A stretch of DNA of 16,701 nt from Alphaproteobacteria bacterium (GTDB lineage: Bacteria; Pseudomonadota; Alphaproteobacteria; Micavibrionales; CSBR16-224). Shown in pieces: positions 1 through 6,972 of the stretch. Where the stretch lies: contig SBHI01000185.1 in NCBI GenBank assembly GCA_006226225.1, positions 1-16,701 on the forward strand, in the 5' to 3' direction. Position 1 is the stretch's first letter. Each line of letters opens with the position of its first letter. The position numbers were made by a program, and so were the translations under genes. The notes below the pieces were generated by a model. That model was not told where the DNA came from, searched no databases, and saw nothing but the letters and a program-made list of their open reading frames with translations.

Positions 1-266
1 CCGTCATAGCCGAAATGCAGAAATTTCTCAAAATTAAGGGATTGTGTGCTTCCGCGCAGATAGCTATCGGATATTTTCTTGAAATCAGGCGCTTCGCCTT
101 CCACCCCTTCTGCATGATAAATGAAGGGCATAATTTTGTAGGAGGTCGCATTCCCGTTAATAATCAGCATTTTCGGCAGCCCCTGCGCAGCAACGGGCGC
201 GGCATTAAAGAGAGCGACCGCGCCAAAAACGAAAACTGCAAAGATGTAAACGATCCAAAAACGCAT
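1..266 (-). CDS. Exported protein of unknown function (5' part only)
   Basis: The gene runs off the left edge, so only its first 88 codons are visible. It starts at the ATG at 266-264; an in-frame TAA lies four codons upstream, so no longer start exists. The product begins MRFWIVYIFAVFVFG, a hydrophobic stretch ending in APVAAQG, which looks like a signal peptide cut after residue 27 or so (VAA|QG). The mature part begins LPKMLIINGNATSYKI and is mixed in character. I do not recognise the family. No strong Shine-Dalgarno is seen before the ATG. It lies 75 bases downstream of the small oxidase peptide gene on the same strand, so the two could share a transcript. Export is inferred from the N-terminus only. 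Confidence 0.75.
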   Translation of the reverse strand, partial: MRFWIVYIFAVFVFGAVALFNAAPVAAQGLPKMLIINGNATSYKIMPFIYHAEGVEGEAPDFKKISDSYLRGSTQSLNFEKFLHFGYD

Positions 267-341
267 TGATGATTACTGAAACTTTGTGAAAAAGTGCAAC
301 CCGCCCGCGCCGACTTGCAGAGCCGGCCGGACAGACGCTTC

Positions 342-473
342 TTACGTGAAAATAAGTGCCAAAAGAATAAGCAGCAGAACCGAACCGCCAACCGCGATGG
401 TCATGGCTTTGGTAAAACTCACCCAGCCCTGCCAGGACTGTTGTGCCGCTTTATCCGTTTTCTTGATGTGCAT
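342..473 (-). CDS. aa3-type cytochrome c oxidase subunit IV-like small membrane protein
   Basis: A 43-residue peptide, MHIKKTDKAAQQSWQGWV at its start, followed by one transmembrane helix (about residues 24-42, MTIAVGGSVLLLILLALIF) and then the stop. A short polar N-terminus, a Trp-x-Gly-hydrophobic-hydrophobic turn before the helix, and a total length near 45 are the hallmarks of the bacterial aa3-type oxidase subunit IV family (COX4_pro_2). In that family the single helix packs against the catalytic subunits of the terminal oxidase in the inner membrane; it is not catalytic. A purine-rich ribosome site (AGGGAAAGGG in the coding strand) precedes the ATG. Other oxidase genes are not adjacent here, although ctaA lies later in the window. 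Family assignment from such a short protein is moderate. Confidence 0.72.
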   Translation of the reverse strand: MHIKKTDKAAQQSWQGWVSFTKAMTIAVGGSVLLLILLALIFT

Positions 474-642
474 TGTTTTTGCCCTTTCCCTCTTGTATAG
501 TCCTCAGGCGACAGAGACAGGCTCTGCCGAATTAAGGTTGTGATACCTTCAAGAAACATTTTATTATTGTACAGGCAGGAATGTCACGTATTAATTCATT
601 CCTCCGGAACTGTATCAGCAGGATGAAAGGTAAGTTTGAACG
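474..642. promoter_or_regulatory. Divergent intergenic region with a candidate plus-strand promoter
   Basis: This gap separates the minus-strand oxidase peptide gene from the plus-strand DUF2066 gene, so it must carry promoters for both. On the plus strand TTGTGA (538-543) is followed after 18 bases by TATTAT (562-567), a fair sigma-70-type match. Downstream, AGGAATG (577-583) and CATTCCT (597-603) form an inverted repeat with a 13-base loop that would lie in the leader. On the minus strand TATACA (complement of 493-498) is a possible -10, but I find no good -35 for it. Confidence 0.4.
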
Positions 643-1959
643 ATGTTCTCTTTCCGTTATTTATTTTTTGCCGCCGTTTTTATGGCCGCCGCACTTTTTA
701 TAAATGCCTCCCCTGCCGTTGCCCGCGATACAGAGGCGGCAACCGGCGTTTTCACCGTAACCGGCGTCGCTGTTGATGAAACGGCCGAAGATGCCGCCGC
801 CGCCCGTGCTGCCGCGCTGCGCAACGCAAGGAAGACAGCGTTTGAAATGCTCAGTGAACGACTTGTTCCCGATCAGGAGCGACGCAAGGCCGTACTGGCG
901 GATGCGGATGAACAAACTGTCAGCACCTTAATTGAATCTTTTGAAATTAATGAAGAAGCCGTCTCGGATGTACGTTATATTGCAACGCTGACCTTCTATT
1001 TCCGTCCTGACATTACCAAAAAGTTTTTTCAGTCCCGTGTGTACGGCGAACTGGTGACCAGCATGCCTGATACGGTTTTGATTTTGCCCGTCATCCGTTA
1101 CAGCGATATTACGACAGGCAGCGTTTTCTGGGGCGAGCGCAATCCCTGGCTGACCGCATGGCAGACACATGACCACAGCCGCAGTTTTGTTCCTCTGCGA
1201 ATTCCTGCAGGCGACAGCACGGATATCCGTCTTGCCGCAGAATCCGATATGATCCGCCATGACCGCAATGCGGTTGACAGGCTGATGCAACGTTATCAGG
1301 CGACAGATGCGGTAATGGCAATTTTCGAAGTTGAAGACCCATCTTTCCGCTACGGATTACTGCACCTTTACGCGCTGGACGGTGATGAAATGGCACATGT
1401 CCGCACCGTCAATCTGGATAACGGTGAAAATGTGAAAGGTGCTCTGTTCACAGACGGCATTGCAAAAACCGTCTTTTATCTAGAAGATCGCTGGCAACAA
1501 ACAGCAAAAAAAGCCGCCGCAAAACCCGTGCCCCCGCAAACGGGGCTGGCTGCCTTCTTCCATAGCGGAACACCTGCGGAACCCGTGCAGGAAACAAGCG
1601 GCAAGGCACCGATTGTTGCCGATATCGCTTTTACCAATATGGGCGAATGGCTGGCCATCCAGAAACGCGTCGAGGAAACTTTCAGCGTCGAGGATCTAGA
1701 AGTTCTATCGCTGGGGCGCAATTCGGCACGGACAAAAATCAGCTTCCGCGGATCAGAAGACCAGTTGCGCCGCGCTTTTGACCAACAAGGTCTGGAACTT
1801 GCTGTGCCTGTCAGCTCAGCCTACGGCCGCGCCGAAGAGCGCGTCTACGGGCTGCATGTGACGCCGCAATTCTATGCACCACCGGTACAGCCGGAAGCCG
1901 TTCCGCAGCAAATGCCGATGGAAAATACCCCGCCCCATCAACTCGTGCCTCAACAGTAA
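643..1959 (+). CDS. DUF2066 family exported protein
   Basis: The 438-residue product has a clear signal peptide (hydrophobic residues 6-22, likely cut after AVA at 27). The start of the mature chain, with a valine-rich strand followed by an Ala/Arg-rich helix (AAAARAAALRNARKTAF), the FYFRPDITKKFF stretch near 117-128 and the VLILPVIRY segment near 147-155, match the DUF2066 family of alpha- and gammaproteobacterial periplasmic or outer-membrane-associated proteins. The C-terminal 50 residues are Pro/Gln rich and low in complexity. The function of the family is not established. The ATG at 643 has an AAAGG 12 bases upstream, a rather wide spacing. The hdaA gene follows by 13-22 bases, so co-transcription is likely; DUF2066 beside a DnaA-like regulator is a familiar arrangement. 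Confidence 0.82.
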   Translation: MFSFRYLFFAAVFMAAALFINASPAVARDTEAATGVFTVTGVAVDETAEDAAAARAAALRNARKTAFEMLSERLVPDQERRKAVLADADEQTVSTLIESFEINEEAVSDVRYIATLTFYFRPDITKKFFQSRVYGELVTSMPDTVLILPVIRYSDITTGSVFWGERNPWLTAWQTHDHSRSFVPLRIPAGDSTDIRLAAESDMIRHDRNAVDRLMQRYQATDAVMAIFEVEDPSFRYGLLHLYALDGDEMAHVRTVNLDNGENVKGALFTDGIAKTVFYLEDRWQQTAKKAAAKPVPPQTGLAAFFHSGTPAEPVQETSGKAPIVADIAFTNMGEWLAIQKRVEETFSVEDLEVLSLGRNSARTKISFRGSEDQLRRAFDQQGLELAVPVSSAYGRAEERVYGLHVTPQFYAPPVQPEAVPQQMPMENTPPHQLVPQQ

Positions 1960-1981
1960 TACCGGAATCGGCGTGGCGGCA

Positions 1982-2677
1982 ATGAAACAACAACTTTTCT
2001 TTGACCTCTCCGGCCCGGAAGAAAGCGGGACTCTGCTGCCGTCCGACTGCAACCGTGCCGCGCTGGACTATCTGGCCCGCTGGCCCGATTGGGAAGCTGC
2101 AGGTGCCATTCTGTACGGCCCCGAATCCTCCGGCAAAAGTCATTTACTCAATCTATGGGCGGCGCAAACCGGTGCCGTACTGCTCACACCTGAGATTCTG
2201 CGCAAGGAGGAGATTTTAACAGCCGCACCGGACAGCGCCCGCTGTTTTGCGCTGGACAATGCCGATACAGTCTTGCAAGAGGCTGACTGCGCCAAAGCAC
2301 TGTTCCATCTGTACAATATTCACAATGTTGAAAAAGGACGCTTTCTTCTGGCAGCCACAACGGATATCGCAGGGTGGGACTGCCCCCTGCCCGACCTGCT
2401 GTCACGTTTAAAAACCTTTGCAGCGGTCAATCTGCTGCCGCCGGATGATTCATTGCTGAAAACGCTGTTCGTGAAATACTTCTCTGACCGCCAGACAAAA
2501 ATATCCCCCGAGGTTACGGAGTATGTGCTCAAGCGAACGGAGCGCAATTGTAGCGCTATCCAAAGCCTTGCTGCCGCGCTTGATACGGCCGCTTTGGCAC
2601 AAAAACGCCCCGTTTCGATCCCGCTGGCGCGGGAAATTCTCGATGAAGGCAAAAAAACGATTGAACTTCCCCTATAA
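1982..2677 (+). CDS. hdaA: HdaA, DnaA-related regulator of replication initiation
   Basis: The 231-residue product is a stand-alone DnaA-like AAA+ domain. It begins MKQQLFFDL, which fits the Hda-type N-terminal sliding-clamp binding motif (QL-hydrophobic pair). A Walker A loop GPESSGKSH is at about 46-54, a Walker B-like segment FALDNAD follows near 109, and FHLYNIHNV resembles the FDLYN segment of E. coli Hda. In this family the protein binds DNA-loaded DnaN and stimulates ATP hydrolysis by DnaA, preventing over-initiation. Length agrees with Hda proteins. The start is uncertain: ATG at 1982 is chosen by homology, but GTG at 1973, three codons upstream in frame, has a better spaced GGAA before it. 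The reading frame stays open upstream to 1874, inside DUF2066, but that extension is not family-like. Confidence 0.88.
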   Translation: MKQQLFFDLSGPEESGTLLPSDCNRAALDYLARWPDWEAAGAILYGPESSGKSHLLNLWAAQTGAVLLTPEILRKEEILTAAPDSARCFALDNADTVLQEADCAKALFHLYNIHNVEKGRFLLAATTDIAGWDCPLPDLLSRLKTFAAVNLLPPDDSLLKTLFVKYFSDRQTKISPEVTEYVLKRTERNCSAIQSLAAALDTAALAQKRPVSIPLAREILDEGKKTIELPL

Positions 2678-2688
2678 AACACTATATC
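2661..2688 (+). promoter_or_regulatory. Candidate promoter before rpiB
   Basis: TTGAAC (2661-2666) and TATATC (2683-2688) are separated by 16 bases. The -35 lies in the last codons of hdaA. The -10 falls inside the putative NrdR box, which is where a repressor would act. The match to consensus is only fair. Confidence 0.3.
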
Positions 2689-2694
2689 TAGTAT
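2679..2694 (+). promoter_or_regulatory. Putative NrdR box
   Basis: ACACTATATCTAGTAT agrees with the published NrdR consensus acaCwAtATaTwGtgt at 14 of 16 positions and keeps the central palindrome apart from one base. A second, weaker candidate (10 of 16) lies at 2709-2724, 30 bases downstream, close to the three-helical-turn spacing at which NrdR boxes usually pair. The sites sit just upstream of rpiB-glyA-nrdR-nusB, so NrdR may regulate its own transcription unit. This is inferred from sequence match alone. Confidence 0.5.
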
Positions 2695-2736
2695 GCAGCA
2701 CTGACGCATTACTCTATTTATTGATGGGAGCAAAAC

Positions 2737-3180
2737 GTGTCGCATCCAAAACCGCGTATTGCCATCGCCGCCGACCATGGCGGTTTCAGATTAAAAACCC
2801 ACCTTATCGCATTTTTGCAAAAGGACGGCTATGACGTGTCCGATCTCGGCACGCATGATGCCGAGACCTCCGTTGATTATCCGGATTTCGGTGCCAAAGC
2901 GGCGGAGGCCGTCACTGGCGGAGACGCAGATTTCAGCATCATTGTTTGCGGTACGGGAATCGGAATCAGCATTGCCGCAAACCGCAACAAAGCCGTGCGT
3001 GCCGCACTCTGCCACGATACGACAACCGCCCGCCTTGCCCGCGAACATAATAATGCGAATATTCTGGCGCTGGGTGAACGCGTCACAGGAACAATTACGG
3101 CGGAAGATATCACCCGCGTTTTTCTGAATACGGAATTTGAAGGCGGCCGCCATGCAAAGCGCGTCGAAAAAATGTCTTAA
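2737..3180 (+). CDS. rpiB: Ribose-5-phosphate isomerase B
   Basis: The 147-residue product is a full-length RpiB, which interconverts ribose 5-phosphate and ribulose 5-phosphate in the pentose phosphate pathway. Seen in the sequence: the N-terminal AADHGG phosphate/sugar-binding motif (11-16), VDYPDFG (47-52), the CGTGIG loop with the catalytic-base Cys at 71, and the RxxxCHD and REHNNANIL segments that supply active-site His, Asn and Arg. The start is GTG at 2737, preceded by GGGAG at a suitable distance. It is followed by glyA after 27 bases. The rpiB-glyA-nrdR order is common in alphaproteobacteria and supports an operon. Confidence 0.95.
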   Translation: MSHPKPRIAIAADHGGFRLKTHLIAFLQKDGYDVSDLGTHDAETSVDYPDFGAKAAEAVTGGDADFSIIVCGTGIGISIAANRNKAVRAALCHDTTTARLAREHNNANILALGERVTGTITAEDITRVFLNTEFEGGRHAKRVEKMS

Positions 3181-3193
3181 ACCACGGGAATGT

Positions 3194-3199
3194 AAGGAG
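3194..3199 (+). promoter_or_regulatory. Strong ribosome binding site of glyA
   Basis: AAGGAG, eight bases before the ATG at 3208. It decides the start over the in-frame ATG at 3253 (MFFASKLEQ), which has AGGAG about ten bases before it (3241-3245) and is a possible second start giving a length nearer that of other GlyA proteins. Confidence 0.7.
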
Positions 3200-3207
3200 C
3201 CAGCCAT

Positions 3208-4527
3208 ATGTCCATGACAAAGCCGCAACACAGCGCAGAACAGGAGAAACACATGTTTTTTGCAAGCAAACTGGAGCAAACGGATCCTGCCGTCCATAAA
3301 GCCATCGCTCATGAGCTGCACCGCCAGCAAAACCAGATCGAACTGATTGCTTCTGAAAACATCGTCTCCCGCGCCGTGCTGGAAGCACAAGGCAGCGTCC
3401 TGACCAATAAATATGCCGAAGGCTATCCCGGAAAACGCTATTACGGCGGTTGCGAATTTGTTGATGAAACCGAAACGCTGGCCATTGAACGCATCTGCCA
3501 ATTGTTTGATGCGACATTCGCCAATGTGCAGCCGCATTCCGGCGCACAGGCCAATCAGGCCGTTATGCTGGCGCTTTTGTCCCCCGGCGACACCATTTTG
3601 GGCATGTCACTGGCTTGCGGCGGGCATCTGACGCATGGCGCCGCGCCGAATATGTCGGGAAAATGGTTTAAAGCCGTCCAATACGGCGTGCGCGACGATG
3701 ATCACCTGATCGACTATGACGCCCTGCATGCACAGGCGCTGGAACATCAGCCGAAAATGATTATTGCAGGTGCTTCGGCCTATCCGCGCGTTATCGATTT
3801 TAAACGTATGCGCGAAATCGCCGATGAAGTCGTCGCTTATTTGATGGTTGATATGGCGCATTACGCTGGCCTAATTGCCGCAGGGCTTTATCCGAACCCT
3901 GTGCCACATGCTCATGTCGTAACCTCGACCACGCATAAAACCCTGCGCGGCCCGCGCGGCGGAATCATCTTGTCTCAGGACGAAGCTATCGGCAAAAAGA
4001 TCAATTCCGCCGTTTTCCCCGGCCTGCAAGGCGGGCCGCTGGAACATGTGATTGCCGCCAAGGCTGTTGCCTTCCATGAAGCCTTGCAGCCTGCCTTTAA
4101 GGATTACGCGAAATCCGTGCTGGACAATGCCCGCATTTTGGGGGAAACCCTGAAAAACGGCGGTCTGGACATCGTGTCCGGCGGCACTGACTGCCATATG
4201 GTTCTGGTTGACCTGCGCCCGAAAGGTCTGACAGGCCGTGATGCGGAAATCAGCCTCGAGCGCGCACATCTGACCTGCAACAAAAATGCCGTTCCCAATG
4301 ACCCGCAAAAACCGATGGTCACCTCCGGCATTCGTTTGGGCAGCCCTGCTGCCACGACGCGCGGCTTCGGTACTGCCGAATTCCGCCTGGTCGGTGAAAT
4401 GATTCTGGAAGTGCTGGATGGTCTTGCCGCCAATGGCATTGACGGCAATGAAGCCGTTGAGAAATCCGTTGCCGCACGTGTGACGGAACTCTGCGCACGC
4501 TTCCCGATTTATCAGGATCTGGTATAA
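3208..4527 (+). CDS. glyA: Serine hydroxymethyltransferase
   Basis: The 439-residue product is a PLP enzyme that converts serine and tetrahydrofolate to glycine and 5,10-methylene-tetrahydrofolate, the main source of one-carbon units for purines, thymidylate and methionine. Visible hallmarks: IELIASEN (44-51), TNKYAEGYPGKRYYGG (66-81), the VQPHSGAQAN segment, the DMAHYAGL motif (215-222) and the PLP-lysine motif TTHKTLRGPRGG with Lys 244. The C-terminal VTSGIRLGSPAATTRG loop is also present. The N-terminus has about 15 extra residues (rich in Gln, His, Lys); an in-frame ATG at residue 16 with its own AGGAG may be an alternative start. It lies 27 bases after rpiB and 21 before nrdR. Methylene-tetrahydrofolate production ties it to dNTP supply, which suits co-regulation with nrdR. 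Confidence 0.97.
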   Translation: MSMTKPQHSAEQEKHMFFASKLEQTDPAVHKAIAHELHRQQNQIELIASENIVSRAVLEAQGSVLTNKYAEGYPGKRYYGGCEFVDETETLAIERICQLFDATFANVQPHSGAQANQAVMLALLSPGDTILGMSLACGGHLTHGAAPNMSGKWFKAVQYGVRDDDHLIDYDALHAQALEHQPKMIIAGASAYPRVIDFKRMREIADEVVAYLMVDMAHYAGLIAAGLYPNPVPHAHVVTSTTHKTLRGPRGGIILSQDEAIGKKINSAVFPGLQGGPLEHVIAAKAVAFHEALQPAFKDYAKSVLDNARILGETLKNGGLDIVSGGTDCHMVLVDLRPKGLTGRDAEISLERAHLTCNKNAVPNDPQKPMVTSGIRLGSPAATTRGFGTAEFRLVGEMILEVLDGLAANGIDGNEAVEKSVAARVTELCARFPIYQDLV

Positions 4528-4548
4528 ACAACAAAGAGGATAAGCACC

Positions 4549-5022
4549 ATGAAATGCCCCTTCTGCGGACATACAGATACACAAGTCAAAGATTCACGCC
4601 CGGCCGAGGAGAACGCCGCCATTCGCCGCCGCCGCACCTGTGGTGATTGCAATGCCCGCTTCACAACTTTTGAGCGCGTGCAGCTGCGTGAATTAACGGT
4701 TCTAAAACAGGACGGCCGCCGCGAGACTTTTGACCGCGACAAGCTGATCCGCTCCCTGCGCCTGCCGCTGCAAAAACGCCCTGTCGGCACGGTCGAAATC
4801 GAATGCGCGGTCAGCAACATCGTCCGCCGTCTGGAAGAATCCGGCGAATCCGATGTCACCAGCCTGATGATCGGTGAACAGGTCATGGCCGAACTTGCGC
4901 AGCTTGATTCCGTTGCATATGTCCGCTACGCTTCAATTTATAAAGATTTCAGAGAAGTCTCTGATTTCAACACTTTCGTTAGCAATCTTAATGAAAAACT
5001 TCAGAAAGCGACCGCTTCGTGA
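4549..5022 (+). CDS. nrdR: Transcriptional repressor NrdR
   Basis: The 157-residue product has the N-terminal zinc ribbon (CPFC at 3-6, CGDC at 31-34) followed by an ATP-cone domain (VLKQDGRRETFDRDKLIRSL, about 51-70), the fixed architecture of NrdR. NrdR senses ATP/dATP through the cone and represses ribonucleotide reductase genes by binding paired NrdR boxes. The basic linker DSRPAEENAAIRRRR between the Zn ligands is well conserved. The start ATG is preceded by AGAGGA. Its TGA overlaps the GTG of nusB by two bases within a four-base junction (5019-5022), so translational coupling is likely. A candidate NrdR box stands upstream of the whole rpiB-nusB run. Confidence 0.97.
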   Translation: MKCPFCGHTDTQVKDSRPAEENAAIRRRRTCGDCNARFTTFERVQLRELTVLKQDGRRETFDRDKLIRSLRLPLQKRPVGTVEIECAVSNIVRRLEESGESDVTSLMIGEQVMAELAQLDSVAYVRYASIYKDFREVSDFNTFVSNLNEKLQKATAS

Positions 5023-5483
5023 AACGTGACGTCAAGTTAAATGAGGGCTCGAAAAAAGCCCGCCGCTCCGCCGCACGGCTTGCTGCTGTGCAGGTTTTGT
5101 ATCAGGCATTTCATCAGGAGCAGGATATCAAAGCCGTTTTAAGCGAATACAATACCCACCGTCTCGGTTACAAGATGGATGAGGATCTGCTCGTCCCCGC
5201 CGATCAGGAACTGCTGGAATCCATCGTGACGGGTTATGCAGGCCGCCGCGAAGATATTGACAATATGGTTGCAGGCGCATTGGACGGCAAAACACCGGAA
5301 AAACTCGACAAGCTGCTGCTCCACATCCTTTGCGCAGGCACGTACGAAATACTGGCGCATCATGATATTGACGTCGGCATCATCATCGCCGATTACCTGA
5401 ATGTCACCGAGGCCTTTTTCGACAAAAGTGAAAAGAAACTTGTAAATGCGGTTCTTGACCGCCTTGCCAAAACGCTTCGCTAA
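5019..5483 (+). CDS. nusB: Transcription antitermination factor NusB
   Basis: The 154-residue product is an all-helical NusB. The RRSAARLAAVQVLYQ segment (about 14-28) is the basic N-terminal helix that contacts boxA RNA and NusE, and the end KLDKLLLHILCAGTYEIL ... VGIIIADYLNVTEAFF ... KLVNAVLDRLAK matches the conserved C-terminal helices. NusB with NusE (S10) binds boxA of rRNA leaders and supports processive antitermination. The GTG start overlaps the nrdR stop. In many alphaproteobacteria riboflavin genes lie between nrdR and nusB; here there is nothing between them. The operon appears to end here, with an inverted repeat 33 bases downstream. Confidence 0.94.
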   Translation: MKRDVKLNEGSKKARRSAARLAAVQVLYQAFHQEQDIKAVLSEYNTHRLGYKMDEDLLVPADQELLESIVTGYAGRREDIDNMVAGALDGKTPEKLDKLLLHILCAGTYEILAHHDIDVGIIIADYLNVTEAFFDKSEKKLVNAVLDRLAKTLR

Positions 5484-5516
5484 TCTCTGGGCACCCCTTC
5501 CACACAATAAATTAGA

Positions 5517-5546
5517 TGGGCATTATTCCTTGACATAATGCCCATG
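5517..5546. repeat. Perfect 11-bp inverted repeat around a -35 element
   Basis: ATGGGCATTAT (5517-5527) and ATAATGCCCAT (5536-5546) are perfectly complementary, with an 8-base centre TCCTTGAC. Its place, 33 bases after the nusB stop, would suit a terminator, but no T-tract follows on either strand. The centre and right arm contain TTGACA, the -35 of the promoter for the next ORF. It may therefore be an operator, a rho-type or attenuating hairpin, or both. Confidence 0.7.
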
Positions 5547-5559
5547 ATTGTGTATAAAC
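5531..5559 (+). promoter_or_regulatory. Near-consensus sigma-70 promoter
   Basis: TTGACA (5531-5536), a 17-base spacer and TATAAA (5554-5559). This is the best promoter match in the window, with a perfect -35 and ideal spacing. Transcription would begin near 5566 and leave a leader of about 55 bases before the 59-codon ORF. The leader contains a small hairpin, GGCAG (5585-5589) with CTGCC (5593-5597). Confidence 0.65.
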
Positions 5560-5620
5560 GCATCATCAAAGCAAAAGCGGTGTAGGCAGAAGCTGCCGCA
5601 GAAAAAAGAGAGAGAACTTA

Positions 5621-5800
5621 ATGCAGAAAATTTTTCCGGTTAAAAGCAATAAAAAACAATCGCTTCACAAGACCCTCAAAATTTCCCAAGCCATGATTGC
5701 AGAATATCCCGCCACAGGCTGGCGTTGCAGCATGTACCGCTATGGCGGTTTCGGCACAGGAAAGAACGCCTCCGGCATGCTGATCCAGATTCAGCACTAA
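5621..5800 (+). CDS. Small basic hypothetical protein (59 residues)
   Basis: The ORF starts at ATG 5621, with AGAGAGA a few bases upstream, and ends at the TAA at 5798-5800. The product is basic at its N-terminus (MQKIFPVKSNKKQSLHKTLK) and has a C-terminal part with TGWRCSMYRYGGFGTGKN followed by a short hydrophobic end, GMLIQIQH. I do not recognise the family. Support for it being a gene: a near-consensus promoter directly upstream, a plausible ribosome site, and otherwise 300 bases without a gene. It has a Trp, a Cys and several Gly/Tyr residues, which is unlike random sequence but not proof. Its stop overlaps the stop of the convergent esterase by two bases. It has no membrane helix and no signal peptide. 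Confidence 0.55.
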   Translation: MQKIFPVKSNKKQSLHKTLKISQAMIAEYPATGWRCSMYRYGGFGTGKNASGMLIQIQH

Positions 5801-6789
5801 TTCTTCTTTTTCATCACTTTTTTTGGATTGCGGACAAAAAAGTCCCAGATTTCCTTTGTGCCGTCAATATCGCGGTTAACCTTGCCGATCAGGAATTGCG
5901 GCAGATACTGCTTTCCGCCCGGCCATGTATGCCCACCGCCTTCGACCGTATAAAGCATGACTTCCTGCCCGTCCTTGCCGGTAAAGCTTTGCTTGAACAC
6001 CCGTGACTTGTCTTTCTCATCCACATCCGGCATTGCTTCGGGGCGCATCAGCGGTGCGGCTTCTTTGTATCCCGCCTGTTTCAGCCAGAAATGAAAACTG
6101 TCCAGCGCCGACAGCATTTTGCCGCGCGGCCGTCTTTTACTGCCGACCGTACCGCCGTTAAAGGGGCATAACGGGTCTTCCGTGCCGTCCATAATCAAGA
6201 CGGCCACCGGCGCTTCCGGCTCGCACAGCGGTGCCAGATTAACAGGCATTCCTGCCGTCACAATCCCGACCGCCGCCACTTTGCCGGACAATTCGCAGGC
6301 AACGCGGTTTGACATGAAGCCACCATTGGATATTCCCGTTGCATAGACGCGCAATGGATCGGCATCACGTTTGGCAATCATCAAATCAATCAGAGCCGAT
6401 AACAACCCGACATCATCCATTTGCAGCTTTTGCGCAGGGATATGGTCGACGGCGCGCCCATCATTCCATTGGCGCTCATAGCCTTGCGGATAGACAATCA
6501 GAACGTCCTCACGGTCGGCAAGCTCCCGCATCGAGGTCGCATCACCAAAGGCACTGTCAAATTTCTCCGCACGCCCACCGCCGCCGTGCAGCGCTAGGAT
6601 CAACGGACGTTTCCCCGTTCCCGCACCGTCTTTCCCGCTGCGCGGGTCATAAATCCAGTATGTACGCTGATAACCGTCATGCTCGATCACAGCCTGTTCC
6701 AGTGCGTCTTTCTCCTTATCACCCAAAGCCGAAGCCGTTTGCAGAAAAAAAACCGTGATTAAAACAGCGCAAAGCAGAAAATATCTCAA
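5797..6789 (-). CDS. Secreted PHB-depolymerase-like alpha/beta-hydrolase esterase
   Basis: The 330-residue product begins with a signal peptide (hydrophobic 3-16, likely cut after ASA at 21). The oxyanion loop LHGGGG is at 68-72, the nucleophile elbow GISNGG places Ser at 154, the acid is Asp 205 in DGTEDPLCPFNGG, and the His is 287 in GGGHTWPGG. This set is typical of the LpqC/poly(3-hydroxybutyrate) depolymerase and feruloyl-esterase-like family. The natural substrate cannot be read from sequence; a polyester or an ester-linked polymer outside the cytoplasm is likely. I chose the TTG at 6789 because AAGGA lies eight bases before it; the in-frame TTG at 6810 has no ribosome site. The last residues are a Lys-rich tail. 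A terminator separates it from the receiver gene upstream, so it needs its own promoter, in about 70 AT-rich bases. Confidence 0.88.
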   Translation of the reverse strand: MRYFLLCAVLITVFFLQTASALGDKEKDALEQAVIEHDGYQRTYWIYDPRSGKDGAGTGKRPLILALHGGGGRAEKFDSAFGDATSMRELADREDVLIVYPQGYERQWNDGRAVDHIPAQKLQMDDVGLLSALIDLMIAKRDADPLRVYATGISNGGFMSNRVACELSGKVAAVGIVTAGMPVNLAPLCEPEAPVAVLIMDGTEDPLCPFNGGTVGSKRRPRGKMLSALDSFHFWLKQAGYKEAAPLMRPEAMPDVDEKDKSRVFKQSFTGKDGQEVMLYTVEGGGHTWPGGKQYLPQFLIGKVNRDIDGTKEIWDFFVRNPKKVMKKKN

Positions 6790-6860
6790 AACCGTTATCC
6801 TTATTGTCAAATTACGGTTGCAGTTTACCGCGCAGAATAAAAAAGAAACAAGAGCACAGA

Positions 6861-6892
6861 AAAAAAAAGGTGTCAGTTTCCTGACACCTTTT
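6861..6892 (-). terminator. Intrinsic terminator after the CpdR-like gene
   Basis: A perfect 12-bp stem: 6865-6876 pairs with 6881-6892 around a 4-base loop (6877-6880). Read on the minus strand, the stem is followed by a run of T, so it ends transcription from the receiver gene before the esterase gene. Confidence 0.88.
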
Positions 6893-6972
6893 CCAGAGTT
6901 TTGGAGTACTAAACCACTACTTCAATAGCCATGTTTCGTAGCAGGTTTGCCTTAAAAAACTTTCCTTGCCGT

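Noticed and set aside
2791..3537. A 248-codon open frame antisense to rpiB and glyA
   Set aside because: It spans two certain genes and the gap between them, and the product is not family-like (rich in Cys, Phe and Arg). Shadow of the codon bias.
5517..5546. Reading the 11-bp inverted repeat simply as the nusB terminator
   Set aside because: No T-tract follows on either strand and it contains the -35 of a near-consensus promoter. A terminator role is not excluded but is not the best single reading.
6790..6810. Longer esterase start at TTG 6810
   Set aside because: No ribosome site precedes it, while AAGGA lies eight bases before the TTG at 6789, and the shorter form has a normal signal peptide.
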